In this document: positions 9,264 to 17,897 of the stretch, piece after piece | Numbering within the stretch: the first letter of the stretch is position 1 | How the letters are laid out: the number at the start of each line of letters is the position of its first letter | Assembly: GCF_024385575.1 (NCBI RefSeq) | Contig: NZ_JANFMV010000001.1 | Coordinates: 3,749,681-3,813,680 of the forward strand | Source of the DNA: Rhizobium sp. NRK18 | Lineage (GTDB): Bacteria > Pseudomonadota > Alphaproteobacteria > Rhizobiales > Rhizobiaceae | DNA length: 64,000 nt | Reading direction: 5' to 3' | Translations under genes and position numbers: made by a program | The notes under the pieces: model-generated | The model's database searches: none | The model's input: the letters and a program-made list of their open reading frames with translations, nothing else | Told to the model about the DNA's origin: nothing

Positions 9264-9968
9264 ATGACTGACGCAGCCTATTCCATCGACGCACCGGCAG
9301 AAGACCGGGCCCAGGCCATCCGCGACGCGCTTCGAGATGCGATCGTCGATCGTCGGCTCGTGCCCGGCACCAAACTTTCCGAGGCGGAGGTGGGGACGCT
9401 GTTCGACGCCAGCCGGACGGTCGTGCGCTCCGCCCTGCAGATGCTGGCCTTCGAAGGACTGGTGAAGACCGAGCGCAACCGCGGCGCATTCATCTCCAAT
9501 CCGACGCCGGAGGAAGCACGGCAGGTATTTGCGTCGCGACGGCTGATCGAGCCGGGTACCGCAGTCGCCGCCGCCGAACGGATCAAGCCGACGGACATCG
9601 CCCGCTTCCGTAAGCAGCTCGATGAAGAAGCGCATTTCATGAATGCACGCGGCCCGCAGGCGCGGCGCGGAGAAATCAAGGCATCGGGCGACTTTCACCT
9701 GATGCTGGCCGAAGTCGCCGGCAACCAGATCCTGCAGCGCTTCATGGACGAACTCGTCGCCCGTTCCTCGCTGGTCATCGCGCTTTACGGGCGCACCGGC
9801 ATTTCGAGCTGCGGCCACAGCGAGCACACCGGTATTCTCGACGCTCTGGAAAGAGGCGACGCGAAACGCGCGGCAGAGCTGATGCTGCGCCATATCGACC
9901 ACATCGAGACCGATCTCGACTACAGAATGCGTGAAGGCCTGGCCTTGAAGGACGCGCTGGACCTTTAA
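9264..9968 (+). CDS. GntR-family transcriptional regulator, FCD subfamily
   Basis: A 234-residue DNA-binding regulator. A winged helix-turn-helix (about residues 15-80; LSEAEVGTLFDASRTVVRSALQ) is followed by an all-helical FCD ligand-binding domain with spaced histidines (FHLMLAEVAGN, GHSEHTGILDAL, MLRHIDHIE) that normally hold a metal ion next to the carboxylate ligand. It is divergent from the ABC transporter/racemase operon and probably controls it in response to the transported compound or a product. No strong ribosome-binding site is visible before the ATG. Confidence 0.9.
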   Translation: MTDAAYSIDAPAEDRAQAIRDALRDAIVDRRLVPGTKLSEAEVGTLFDASRTVVRSALQMLAFEGLVKTERNRGAFISNPTPEEARQVFASRRLIEPGTAVAAAERIKPTDIARFRKQLDEEAHFMNARGPQARRGEIKASGDFHLMLAEVAGNQILQRFMDELVARSSLVIALYGRTGISSCGHSEHTGILDALERGDAKRAAELMLRHIDHIETDLDYRMREGLALKDALDL

Positions 9969-10008
9969 GGCCGGCACCTCTTTGGCCGCTTGGGTGGGAG
10001 GACCCGGC

Positions 10009-10389
10009 ATGGCATGGAACCTGCGCAACTGGGCGCGCGCCATGAAACGCGATGTCTCGGCGCTTTACCGCGCGAGCCGTGACCCGCGTGTTCCCTGGCA
10101 TGCGAAAGCGCTGGCCGTCTTCGTCGTCGGCTATGCCTTGTCGCCGATCGATCTCATTCCGGATTTCATTCCCGTCATCGGCTATCTCGACGACATCATC
10201 CTCGTGCCGCTTGGCATCTGGGCGGTGATAAAGCTGATCCCGCCAGAGATCATGGCCGAGCATCGCAGGCTGGCCTCCGCCGACCGGCCGGCCAGCAAGA
10301 CGGCTGCAGCCGTCATCATCGCCATCTGGATCGTGGTACTTCTGATTGTAGGCTCTTGGATTGTCCGGCGGCTCAGCTTCACTCCGTGA
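10009..10389 (+). CDS. DUF1232 (YkvA-like) small membrane protein
   Basis: A 126-residue protein with the DUF1232 core (WHAKALAVFVVGYALSPIDL, then DFIPVIGYLDD) and one hydrophobic C-terminal segment (about residues 98-118), so it probably sits in the inner membrane. Its function is unknown. I chose the start at 10009 because GGGAGGA lies at the right distance; a start 27 bases earlier lacks one. Its 3' end overlaps the 3' end of the convergent LysR gene by 11 bp. Confidence 0.8.
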   Translation: MAWNLRNWARAMKRDVSALYRASRDPRVPWHAKALAVFVVGYALSPIDLIPDFIPVIGYLDDIILVPLGIWAVIKLIPPEIMAEHRRLASADRPASKTAAAVIIAIWIVVLLIVGSWIVRRLSFTP

Positions 10390-11281
10390 CCTGCGACGAG
10401 ATCCAAAGGCGGAAGGCTTCGGCCAGCGGATTCTCACGCTTTCCCTCGGGAACCACCACATAGTAGCTGTTTTCGGTCGTCAGCGGACGCTCAAACAGGA
10501 TTGCCAGCCGGCCATCCGCCAACTCCTGCTCGATCAAATAACGCGGCAACAGGGCGGCGCCGAGCCCGGCGATCGCCGCCTCGATCTGCATCGAGAACTG
10601 GCCGAAGCGATGGCCGCTGAAGGCGCCCGTCGTGTCCAGCCCCTGCTCGTCGAACCATTCCGCCCAGAGTTTCGGCCGCGCGCTCAGATGCAGGAGCGGC
10701 CCATCGGCAAGGTCGGCAGGGCCGAGGCCGGCCATGTTCTCCTTGAGCGCCGGACAGGCCACCGGCAAAATGACCTCGCGGCAGAGATAATGGCAGACCG
10801 CCTTGGCCCAGACCGGCTGACCGTAATGAATGGCCAGGTCGAAGTTTTCCTCGTCGAAATCGAAGGGCTCCGAGCGCGAGGCAAGCTCGAGCGTCGTTCC
10901 CGGGTGCCCTTCCAGGAAGCCGGGCAGGCGCGGCGTCAACCAGCGGCTGGCAAATGTCGGAAGCGTCGCGATCGAAAGGCTCTGCTGGCCGGCGCGCGAG
11001 GCCATCGCCTTCAGCACCATCGCCTCCGTTCGATTGAGAAGATTGCGAACCTCCGGCAACAGCGCATGCCCCTGTTCCGACAGGACGACGCGCTGTCGCA
11101 CCCGTTCGAACAGTGTGAGGCCGAGCCGCGCCTCCAGTTCCTTGATCTGGCGGCTGACGGCGCTCTGCGTCAGGTTCAGTTCACGCGCCGCCTGCGTGAA
11201 ACCGCCATGCCTGGCAGCACATTCGAACGCCTGCAGCGTCGCTATGTCCGGCATCTGCCGCCGGTTGAGCTTCATGACCAT
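10379..11281 (-). CDS. LysR-family transcriptional regulator (GcvA-like)
   Basis: A 300-residue regulator with an N-terminal winged helix-turn-helix (GGFTQAARELNLTQSAVSRQ) and a C-terminal periplasmic-binding-protein-like effector domain. The sequence is close to the GcvA branch. It is divergent from the aldehyde dehydrogenase gene with about 107 bp between them, which suggests that it controls that gene in response to lysine or a breakdown product. The start codon is one of several closely spaced ATGs; 11281 has AGGTGA six bases upstream. Confidence 0.88.
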   Translation of the reverse strand: MVMKLNRRQMPDIATLQAFECAARHGGFTQAARELNLTQSAVSRQIKELEARLGLTLFERVRQRVVLSEQGHALLPEVRNLLNRTEAMVLKAMASRAGQQSLSIATLPTFASRWLTPRLPGFLEGHPGTTLELASRSEPFDFDEENFDLAIHYGQPVWAKAVCHYLCREVILPVACPALKENMAGLGPADLADGPLLHLSARPKLWAEWFDEQGLDTTGAFSGHRFGQFSMQIEAAIAGLGAALLPRYLIEQELADGRLAILFERPLTTENSYYVVVPEGKRENPLAEAFRLWISSQVTE

Positions 11282-11327
11282 CACGCATCACCTGAACTGC
11301 GAATTTTGCAATATTCCCCAAATGAAA

Positions 11328-11344
11328 TTCATTATAATGCTGAA
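11328..11344. promoter_or_regulatory. candidate LysR-type operator
   Basis: TTCA-N9-TGAA is an inverted repeat in the AT-rich divergent region between the LysR gene and the dehydrogenase gene. It has the size and dyad symmetry of a LysR regulator site. No binding evidence is available. Confidence 0.35.
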
Positions 11345-11388
11345 ACGGAATTAACTTACAAGCGATCCCATACGCGTCAGAGGTGCTC

Positions 11389-12924
11389 ATGACCATTGCA
11401 GCTTCAAAAATCAACGTGCCGAAGGAAGCGGCGGCCCTACTGGAAAAGCTGGGCGTCGATGCCGGCCTCTTCACCGGTGGCAGCATGGCATCCCATTCGC
11501 CGGTCACCGGCGAACAGATCGCCGCGCTCACGCCGCACACGCCGGACGCCGCCGCCAAGATCATCGCTAAGGCCGATGCCGCATTCCGCGTCTGGCGCAA
11601 TGTGCCGGCCCCGAAGCGCGGCGAGCTGATCCGCCTGCTTGGCGAGGAACTCCGCGCCGCCAAGGCCGATCTCGGCCGACTGGTCTCGATCGAGGCCGGC
11701 AAGATCACGTCCGAAGGCCTTGGCGAAGTGCAGGAAATGATCGACATCTGCGATTTCGCCGTCGGCCTCTCCCGCCAGCTCTACGGCCTGACGATCGCCA
11801 CCGAGCGGCCGGGCCACCGGATGATGGAAACCTGGCATCCGCTGGGTGTCGTCGGCATCATTTCCGCCTTCAACTTCCCGGTCGCCGTCTGGTCGTGGAA
11901 TGCGGCGCTGGCGCTGGTCTGCGGCAACGCGATCGTCTGGAAGCCATCGGAAAAGACGCCGCTGACGGCACTTGCATCGCAGGCTATCCTTGAACGCGCC
12001 ATCGCCCGTTTCGGCGACGCGCCGGAGGGCCTCTCCTCCGTTCTGATCGGCGACCGCGCCATCGGCGAGGTTCTTGTCGATGATCGCAAGGTCGCCCTCG
12101 TCTCGGCGACCGGCTCCACCCGCATGGGCCGCGAAGTGGGTCCGCGGCTCGCCAAGCGCTTTGCCCGTTCGATCCTGGAACTCGGCGGCAACAATGCCGG
12201 CATCGTCTGCCCGTCCGCCGACCTCGACATGGCCTTGCGCGCCATCGCTTTCGGCGCCATGGGTACGGCAGGCCAGCGCTGCACGACGCTGAGACGCCTG
12301 TTCGTGCATGACAGCGTCTATGATGCGCTCGTACCGCGATTGCAGAAGGCCTATGAAAGCGTCTCGGTCGGCAATCCGCTCGAGACATCGGCGCTCGTCG
12401 GCCCGCTCGTCGACAAGGCCGCCTTCGACGGCATGCAGAAGGCGATCGAGACGGCGAAGGCAGCGGGCGGCAAGGTCACTGGCGGTCATCGCGTCGAGGA
12501 CGCCGGCAGCGCGCAAGCCTATTACGTGAAACCCGCGCTGATCGAGATGCCGGCACAGGTTTCGCCGGTCACCGAGGAGACCTTCGCACCGATCCTATAC
12601 GTGATGAAATACAGCGATTTCGACGAGGCTCTGGCGCTTCACAACGACGTCGCTGCCGGGCTTTCCTCCTCGATCTTCACGCTCGACATGCAGGAGGCCG
12701 AACGCTTCCTGTCGGCGGAAGGCTCCGATTGCGGCATCGCCAACGTCAACATCGGCACCTCGGGCGCAGAAATCGGCGGGGCATTCGGCGGTGAAAAGGA
12801 AACCGGCGGCGGCCGCGAATCCGGTTCCGACGCCTGGAAGGCCTATATGCGCCGTGCGACCAACACGATCAATTACTCGAAGGCCCTGCCACTCGCACAG
12901 GGCGTGTCCTTCGACATCGATTGA
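11389..12924 (+). CDS. ALDH7-family dehydrogenase, probable piperideine-6-carboxylate/aminoadipate semialdehyde dehydrogenase
   Basis: A 511-residue NAD(P)-dependent aldehyde dehydrogenase that probably oxidises L-piperideine-6-carboxylate (the cyclic form of 2-aminoadipate 6-semialdehyde) to 2-aminoadipate in lysine breakdown. The general base Glu264 (LELGGNNAG) and the catalytic Cys298 (GTAGQRCTT) are present. The tail with FGGEKETGGGRESGSDAWK is characteristic of the antiquitin/AmaB group. Start 11389 follows AGAGG by five bases. The neighbouring lysine-dehydrogenase-like enzyme would supply its substrate. The ALDH7 assignment is strong; the exact substrate is inferred from family and context. 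Confidence 0.85.
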   Translation: MTIAASKINVPKEAAALLEKLGVDAGLFTGGSMASHSPVTGEQIAALTPHTPDAAAKIIAKADAAFRVWRNVPAPKRGELIRLLGEELRAAKADLGRLVSIEAGKITSEGLGEVQEMIDICDFAVGLSRQLYGLTIATERPGHRMMETWHPLGVVGIISAFNFPVAVWSWNAALALVCGNAIVWKPSEKTPLTALASQAILERAIARFGDAPEGLSSVLIGDRAIGEVLVDDRKVALVSATGSTRMGREVGPRLAKRFARSILELGGNNAGIVCPSADLDMALRAIAFGAMGTAGQRCTTLRRLFVHDSVYDALVPRLQKAYESVSVGNPLETSALVGPLVDKAAFDGMQKAIETAKAAGGKVTGGHRVEDAGSAQAYYVKPALIEMPAQVSPVTEETFAPILYVMKYSDFDEALALHNDVAAGLSSSIFTLDMQEAERFLSAEGSDCGIANVNIGTSGAEIGGAFGGEKETGGGRESGSDAWKAYMRRATNTINYSKALPLAQGVSFDID

Positions 12925-12984
12925 TCCGCAAGGGCTGGGTGGACGAACCGTTCGGCCCGGCATTCCTAGACAGGGCGAATACAG

Positions 12985-13009
12985 AAACGGGGCCGAACGG
13001 CCCCGTTTT
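12985..13009. terminator. bidirectional terminator between two convergent lysine-degradation genes
   Basis: A 10-bp perfect stem (AAACGGGGCC with GGCCCCGTTT) with a 4-base loop is flanked by A/T residues on both sides. It lies between the dehydrogenase (plus strand) and the saccharopine-dehydrogenase-like gene (minus strand), and so can serve both. Confidence 0.8.
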
Positions 13010-13031
13010 CATGTCAGGTTTTTGATCGCCT

Positions 13032-14138
13032 TTACCCGGCGATGCGATGGGTCTTGCTTCGATCTTCGTAATACTGTCCGAACCGGTTCTGCAGGAAGGC
13101 ATCGAGGCTGATCTCTTCCTGCCGGATGAAGCCCGTGTCGCGCGGCAGCTTGCCCTCCGCCATCATGTCGAGGACGGCGCAGATGCTGGCGGCGGTGGTG
13201 ATCTGGATGGCGCTCGTCATGCGTCCGGCGACGACGCCGCTATAGACCTTGTTGGCATAGGTTTCCTGCACGAGACGTCCGTCCTTACGGCCGGAAACGG
13301 TGACGAAGATGATCACGACATCCTGGGTCGTCGTCGGTAGCGCGTTCTCGAAGATGTCCTTCAGCACCTCGCGGCGATGACGCAGGCCGAGATCGTTGAG
13401 AAGCGCCTTCATGATCGCCGCATGGCCGGGATAGCGGATCGTGCGATAATTGAGGGTGCGCACCTTGCCCTTCAGCGTCTCGCAGAGCGTGCCCAGGCCG
13501 CCGGAGGTGTTGAAGGCCTCGTAGGTGACGCCGTCGAGCGAGAACTCCTCCCGCTCTTCCAGCGCCGGCACGTCCGTCAGCACGCCCTCGACGATCGCCT
13601 CGCAGGGCTCGATATACTCGTTGATGACGCCGTCGGTGCTCCAGGTGAGATTGTAATTCAGCGCATTCGACGGATATTGCGGCAGGGCGCCGACCCGCAT
13701 GCGCACAGAGTCCAGCGTGTCGAAACGGCTGGCGAGATCATGGGCGACGATCGAGATGAAGCCGGGCGCCAGTCCGCACTGAGGGATGAAGGCGGTCGTG
13801 GCGCCCAGCGCGATGTCCTTGACGCGACGGGTGGATTCGACGTCTTCCGTCAGGTCGAGATAGTGCACGTCGGCGGCGGCCGCTGCTTCGGCAATGGCGA
13901 CCGTCAGATGGAACGGAGCAGCGCTGAGGACGGCAAATTTGCGGGCAAGCAGTGCCTCCAGACTGGCGCGATCAGCGATATCGACAACTTGGGTCGAGAC
14001 GGCCGGGTGCGCTTCGATGGCGGCGAGCTGCTCTTCCGCGCGGTCGGCGACGGTGACCCGATAGTCTCCGCTATGGGCGAGCAGGCGGGCAATGGTCGAG
14101 CCGATCTTTCCCGCGCCGATGACGACGATGTCTTTCAT
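13032..14138 (-). CDS. saccharopine dehydrogenase-family enzyme, probable L-lysine 6-dehydrogenase
   Basis: A 368-residue NAD(P)-dependent enzyme. The N-terminal Rossmann fold starts at once (MKDIVVIGAGKIGSTIARLL) and the rest matches the saccharopine dehydrogenase/lysine dehydrogenase C-terminal fold. The length fits the lysine 6-dehydrogenase described biochemically from Agrobacterium, which turns lysine into aminoadipate semialdehyde, the substrate of the facing ALDH7 enzyme. The absence of a lysine-ketoglutarate reductase gene here argues for direct lysine oxidation. Saccharopine dehydrogenase remains possible. Start 14138 has AAGGGGAT upstream. It is divergent from the Lrp-type regulator. 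Confidence 0.78.
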   Translation of the reverse strand: MKDIVVIGAGKIGSTIARLLAHSGDYRVTVADRAEEQLAAIEAHPAVSTQVVDIADRASLEALLARKFAVLSAAPFHLTVAIAEAAAAADVHYLDLTEDVESTRRVKDIALGATTAFIPQCGLAPGFISIVAHDLASRFDTLDSVRMRVGALPQYPSNALNYNLTWSTDGVINEYIEPCEAIVEGVLTDVPALEEREEFSLDGVTYEAFNTSGGLGTLCETLKGKVRTLNYRTIRYPGHAAIMKALLNDLGLRHRREVLKDIFENALPTTTQDVVIIFVTVSGRKDGRLVQETYANKVYSGVVAGRMTSAIQITTAASICAVLDMMAEGKLPRDTGFIRQEEISLDAFLQNRFGQYYEDRSKTHRIAG

Positions 14139-14220
14139 TCCAAATCCCCTTCTGGACATGTTTTCATCAGCATGGCCCGAATTTCGGTCGATTTGCAGCT
14201 TCCATGTGACGATATCGCCT

Positions 14221-14238
14221 TATATGATTGATCATATA
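14221..14238. promoter_or_regulatory. perfect palindrome, candidate Lrp-type operator
   Basis: TATATGAT-TG-ATCATATA is a perfect 8-bp dyad in the 104 bp between the divergent Lrp-type regulator and the lysine-dehydrogenase-like gene. AT-rich dyads like this are typical Lrp/AsnC binding sites. It ends 4 bases before the first possible start codon of the regulator. Confidence 0.6.
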
Positions 14239-14242
14239 GCCA

Positions 14243-14689
14243 ATGGATTTGATCAAAATGATGACCATGGACAAGGACCGTGCTCTGCTGGATCTTCTCG
14301 GCGAGAATGCGCGCATGCCGGTGGCGACCATTGCCCGCCGGCTCGGCCTGTCGCGCACCACCGTGCAGGCACGCATCGAGAAGCTCGAGCGCGACGGCGT
14401 CATCGCCGGCTACGGGGTGCGGCTCTCATCTGCCTATGAAAGCGGATTGGTGAAGGCCCATGTGCTGATCACGATCGCTCCGAAATCGCTCGGCCGGGTA
14501 ACGGCGGATCTCTCCGCCATCGGCGAGGTCAAGGCACTGCATTCGGTCAGCGGCAGCTTCGACCTGATTGCCATCGTCGCGTCCACATCCATCAGCGCGC
14601 TTGATCACATCATCGACGCGATCGGCGAAATAGAGGGCGTCGAGCGGACGCTTTCCTCGATCATCCTGTCGACCAGGATCGAACGCTGA
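14243..14689 (+). CDS. Lrp/AsnC-family transcriptional regulator
   Basis: A regulator of up to 148 residues with an N-terminal helix-turn-helix (MPVATIARRLGLSRTTVQAR) and a C-terminal RAM domain for amino acid binding and oligomerisation (VKALHSVSGSFDLIAIV). It is divergent from the lysine-dehydrogenase-like gene across a perfect palindrome, so it is likely a local, lysine-responsive regulator. In-frame ATGs at 14258, 14261 and 14267 could be the true start. The palindrome is so close to 14243 that one of these later starts is plausible. Confidence 0.88.
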   Translation: MDLIKMMTMDKDRALLDLLGENARMPVATIARRLGLSRTTVQARIEKLERDGVIAGYGVRLSSAYESGLVKAHVLITIAPKSLGRVTADLSAIGEVKALHSVSGSFDLIAIVASTSISALDHIIDAIGEIEGVERTLSSIILSTRIER

Positions 14690-14694
14690 AGACG

Positions 14695-15027
14695 TCAGTC
14701 GGTGCGTTTCGTCGAAGGATAAGGGGTGCGGGTGCTCTCGACGGAATAGACGCCGTTGCTGCAACGATAGACCAGCTTCGGCAGTGACCTGTTGTTCGGC
14801 AGCAAGCTGCCGTCATCGTCATCATCGCGATGGAAGCGGAACTGGCGCGTCGCCGTCTCGCACCGGAATTTGGCGCTTGCGTCCGTGTCGGTGCCGAACG
14901 TCTCCACGCCGGGCAGATCCTTGTAGGGGTACTGGCCCTTCAGCTTGGAGAAATCGAGTTCGCCGGCGAACGAATGAGACGCGGCCGCAAACAGGATCGC
15001 TCCAGAGATGGCAATGGCGATTTTCAA
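14695..15027 (-). CDS. small exported protein of unknown function
   Basis: A 110-residue protein with a clear Sec signal peptide (LKIAIAISGAILFAAASHSFA, cut before GELDF). I chose the TTG start at 15027 because GAGGAA lies upstream and the signal peptide then begins with a short basic N-region; the longer in-frame ATG start would put about 25 unrelated residues before it. The mature part has two cysteines (RCETATRQF and YRCSNGVYS), perhaps one disulfide, and an acidic run of five Asp. I do not recognise a family. It converges on the Lrp-type gene. Confidence 0.65.
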   Translation of the reverse strand: MKIAIAISGAILFAAASHSFAGELDFSKLKGQYPYKDLPGVETFGTDTDASAKFRCETATRQFRFHRDDDDDGSLLPNNRSLPKLVYRCSNGVYSVESTRTPYPSTKRTD

Positions 15028-15098
15028 CGTCGTTCCTCGGCCTTCCTCGGCGGACACCGTCAATATAGGGCGGCGGCAGTGCCGCCGCAAAGGATCAA

Positions 15099-15944
15099 TC
15101 AATAAAAGCGTCGGTAGGATGTCGGCAGGCCATAAAGCGGCTCAATGCGCGCGATTGCCTCGGACAGGGGCTCGCGTGTCACCTGCATCGTGTGGCCGTT
15201 TGCATGCAGCAGGCTGTCGCTATCTTCCATGAAGCCGACATGGCCCGTCCAGAAGACGAGATCGCCGCGTCTCAGATCGTTGCGGGTGATCGCGCTGCCG
15301 AAGGCAGCCTGCATGTCGCTGTCACGCGGCGCATTGCGTCCGCTCATCTGCATGGAAAGCTGAACCAGCGCCGAGCAATCGATCCCGTGGCCGCTGCGTC
15401 CGCCCCAGAGATACGGTGTCTGCAGGAAAAGGCCGGCGATCGCCACCGGATCGTCGTCGAGGATGTCTGCTACCGGACGGCAATGCGCGGCGATGACGGC
15501 CGTCCCGTCGGCGAGCAAGAGGTAGCGGGTGTTGCGGGTTTCGGCCTCGCCAACCACTGCAAGACGGCTTCCCATCGACAGTGACGCGGAAATCGGGAAG
15601 CGCAGATCGGGACCCGGATAGAGGAAGGTGCGCGGCACGCTGACCACATGTGTTGCTGCCGGGTGATCGGTTGCCACGGCATCGGCCGGAACATAGCCGA
15701 CATAGGCATCGACCGCCGACTGCACCCAGGCCCAGCCGTTGGCCGTCTCGAACACTGTGACCGGCTCGCCCAGAAGGAACTGGGTATCGATCCCGACCGA
15801 AAGGTCCGGCTTCGGACGGACGTCGACGACCGGCGCCGTGATGACGGCCGCCTCCCCTTCGACATAGCGCTCGGCCTCGACCTCGCCCTTGAGGCGGATG
15901 TCTGCGAGATCGGGCCGGAAGGCATGAAGACGTCGGTCGAGCAT
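15099..15944 (-). CDS. NlpC/P60 family cell-wall hydrolase
   Basis: A 281-residue protein with two SH3-like segments (about residues 35-165) followed by an NlpC/P60 papain-like domain. The catalytic Cys is in GIDCSALVQLS and the His in GHVGFMED, with a further conserved His in HANGHTMQV. The family cleaves peptide bonds in peptidoglycan stems. No signal peptide is visible, so export or a role in recycling muropeptides is uncertain. It lies 15 bp after the MarR gene and likely shares its transcript with the aminopeptidase gene upstream. Confidence 0.88.
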   Translation of the reverse strand: MLDRRLHAFRPDLADIRLKGEVEAERYVEGEAAVITAPVVDVRPKPDLSVGIDTQFLLGEPVTVFETANGWAWVQSAVDAYVGYVPADAVATDHPAATHVVSVPRTFLYPGPDLRFPISASLSMGSRLAVVGEAETRNTRYLLLADGTAVIAAHCRPVADILDDDPVAIAGLFLQTPYLWGGRSGHGIDCSALVQLSMQMSGRNAPRDSDMQAAFGSAITRNDLRRGDLVFWTGHVGFMEDSDSLLHANGHTMQVTREPLSEAIARIEPLYGLPTSYRRFY

Positions 15945-15959
15945 CGCGGTTCCCTTTGG

Positions 15960-16307
15960 TCAGTCCAGCTTGTGAGCCTGATCTATGATCAGATCGCCGA
16001 GCTTTTCGAGATAGAGCGCGCCGGCAACGGTGCGCTTGATGATGACGTTTCGCCGGTCGCGCTCGTCCCGCACCCGGTCGACCAGCTTCATGGCGCCCAT
16101 GGTATCCAGCGCCCGGGTGATGACTGGCTTGCTGACGTTCAGCGTCGCCGCCAGCCCGCGTACCGTATGCGGCGGCGGCACCAGGTAGACATGCAGGAGG
16201 ATCGCCATCTGGCGGAGCGTCAGGTCCGGATTTTCAAGCCGCACCTGCTCCAGGGTCAATCCATGCATGAGGCCCAGCGCCTGGCTGGCGGTCAATTCGA
16301 CGGGCAC
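15960..16307 (-). CDS. MarR-family transcriptional regulator
   Basis: A 115-residue winged-helix protein. The recognition region is VRGLAATLNVSKPVITRALDTM and the wing contains DRVRDERDRRN, both typical of MarR. It is shorter than most family members (about 140-150), mainly at the N-terminus. The GTG start is preceded by GGAG. It sits between an M17 aminopeptidase and an NlpC/P60 hydrolase in the same direction, so it may regulate peptide or cell-wall turnover; the ligand is unknown. Confidence 0.82.
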   Translation of the reverse strand: MPVELTASQALGLMHGLTLEQVRLENPDLTLRQMAILLHVYLVPPPHTVRGLAATLNVSKPVITRALDTMGAMKLVDRVRDERDRRNVIIKRTVAGALYLEKLGDLIIDQAHKLD

Positions 16308-16374
16308 GGGGTTCTCCAGAACCGTTACGCTACCGTTCTATTTACCGCCAAACCGGGATGCGGGACAAGGTCCG

Positions 16375-17763
16375 TCAGAGCCCCGCCTTCAACACATGGT
16401 AAATGGCCCGGATCGCCTGCGCCTCGCCGCCCATCGGCGCATGCGGCTTGTCGGCCTGCGACCAGGCGAAGATATCGAAATGCGCCCAGCGCGGGGTCTG
16501 AGTGACGAAGCGCTTCAGGAACAATGCCGCCGTGATGGATCCCGCCATGCCGCCGGACGGCGCGTTTGTCAGATCCGCGATCCTGGCATTCACCATCTGC
16601 TCGTAACCAGCGAACAGCGGCATGCGCCAGATCGGATCGAACACCTCACCGCTTGCCTTGGCAAGCGAGGCGGCGAGCGCCTCGTCGTCGGTAAAGAACG
16701 GCGGTACGTCCGGTCCGAGCGCGACGCGGGCGGCGCCGGTTAGCGTCGCCATGTCGATGATCAGGTCCGGCTTTTCCTCGTCGGCATAGGCGAGTGCGTC
16801 GGCCAGGATGAGGCGGCCTTCGGCATCGGTGTTGTCGATCTGCACCGTCAGCCCCTTGCGGCTGATGTAGATGTCGCTCGGACGAAACGCATTGCCGGCT
16901 ATGGAGTTTTCCACTGCAGGCACCAGCACCCGCAGATCGATGTCGAGACCGGCATCCATGATCAGGAGCGCCAGACCGAGAACGTTGGCCGCGCCGCCCA
17001 TATCCTTCTTCATCAGAAGCATGGAGGATGCCGGCTTGATATCGAGGCCGCCGGTATCGAAGCAGACGCCCTTGCCGACCAATGTGAGGCGCGGCGCGCC
17101 CTTGCGTCCCCAGCGCATGTCGAGCAAGCGGGGCTCCGACGTGCTGGCGCGGCCGACAGTGTGGATCAGCGGGAAATTCCGCTTGATGAGATCATCGCCG
17201 CGAATGACCTCGGTTTCAGCGCCATAATGCTTTGCGAGAGCGAGAAACACGGATTCCAGCTCATCGGGCCCCATGTCGTTGGTCGGCGTGTTGACCATGT
17301 CACGCACGAGATAGACGGCGGCCAGCTGGCGGGCGATTTCCACCGCATCGGCATCCTGCGGCATGGCCATGCGCGCCTTTTCGGAGGACGGCGCCTTGTA
17401 GAGATCGAAACTGTAGGCGCCGAGACCGAAGCCGAGGCACAGCCAATCCACGTTGATCGGCGCCGTCTCCAGATGCCAGTTGCCGGCCGGCAGCGCTCTG
17501 GGCAGCTTGCCTGTGAGGAAGGGCTGGGCCTCCGGTGTGCTGCCAAGGCCGAACAGGGCGCCGCCAAGATGTCCGTCTTCGCCGGGCACCGGTAGCGTCG
17601 CGCCGGCTTCGGCCTTGAAGCCCGCCTTCCTGGCCCAGTCGAGCGCGACGGGATCGATGGAGCCGGCCTCGATCTGGGCGGGCGTGACAGCGAAGATCGG
17701 CAGCGTCGCGCCGCCCTCTTCAAGATACGGGGACTTGCGGTTGATGTGCTGGAAAGGAGCCAT
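16375..17763 (-). CDS. M17 leucyl aminopeptidase-family protein (PepB-like)
   Basis: A 462-residue cytoplasmic metallopeptidase that removes N-terminal residues from peptides. The signature NTDAEGRLILADAL and the metal-binding GKGVCFDTGGLDIKP segment identify the M17 catalytic domain in the C-terminal two thirds; the N-terminal domain is diverged. It is the first gene of a minus-strand group with the MarR and NlpC/P60 genes, which would fit breakdown of peptides including cell-wall peptides. It is divergent from tadD. Confidence 0.92.
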   Translation of the reverse strand: MAPFQHINRKSPYLEEGGATLPIFAVTPAQIEAGSIDPVALDWARKAGFKAEAGATLPVPGEDGHLGGALFGLGSTPEAQPFLTGKLPRALPAGNWHLETAPINVDWLCLGFGLGAYSFDLYKAPSSEKARMAMPQDADAVEIARQLAAVYLVRDMVNTPTNDMGPDELESVFLALAKHYGAETEVIRGDDLIKRNFPLIHTVGRASTSEPRLLDMRWGRKGAPRLTLVGKGVCFDTGGLDIKPASSMLLMKKDMGGAANVLGLALLIMDAGLDIDLRVLVPAVENSIAGNAFRPSDIYISRKGLTVQIDNTDAEGRLILADALAYADEEKPDLIIDMATLTGAARVALGPDVPPFFTDDEALAASLAKASGEVFDPIWRMPLFAGYEQMVNARIADLTNAPSGGMAGSITAALFLKRFVTQTPRWAHFDIFAWSQADKPHAPMGGEAQAIRAIYHVLKAGL

Positions 17764-17796
17764 GGGGACCTGCGAAATGCCTGGAATGAATCACGA

Positions 17797-17821
17797 TGTT
17801 AACGGACTATTAGGGTTAACA
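17797..17821. promoter_or_regulatory. TGTTAAC-N11-GTTAACA inverted repeat upstream of tadD
   Basis: Two perfect 7-base arms lie in the 134-bp region between the aminopeptidase gene and tadD. GTTAAC cores also occur upstream of the cpaB operon. CtrA, which controls pili in related bacteria, binds TTAA-containing sites, but the usual TTAA-N7-TTAA spacing is not present here, so assignment to CtrA is speculative. Confidence 0.4.
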
Positions 17822-17897
17822 GAATATTGCTGGAGCGAGAATGACGCCGCGTCGAGGTAAAGATTGCGGCCCGGGCACGAAGAAACAGGGGCATTGT

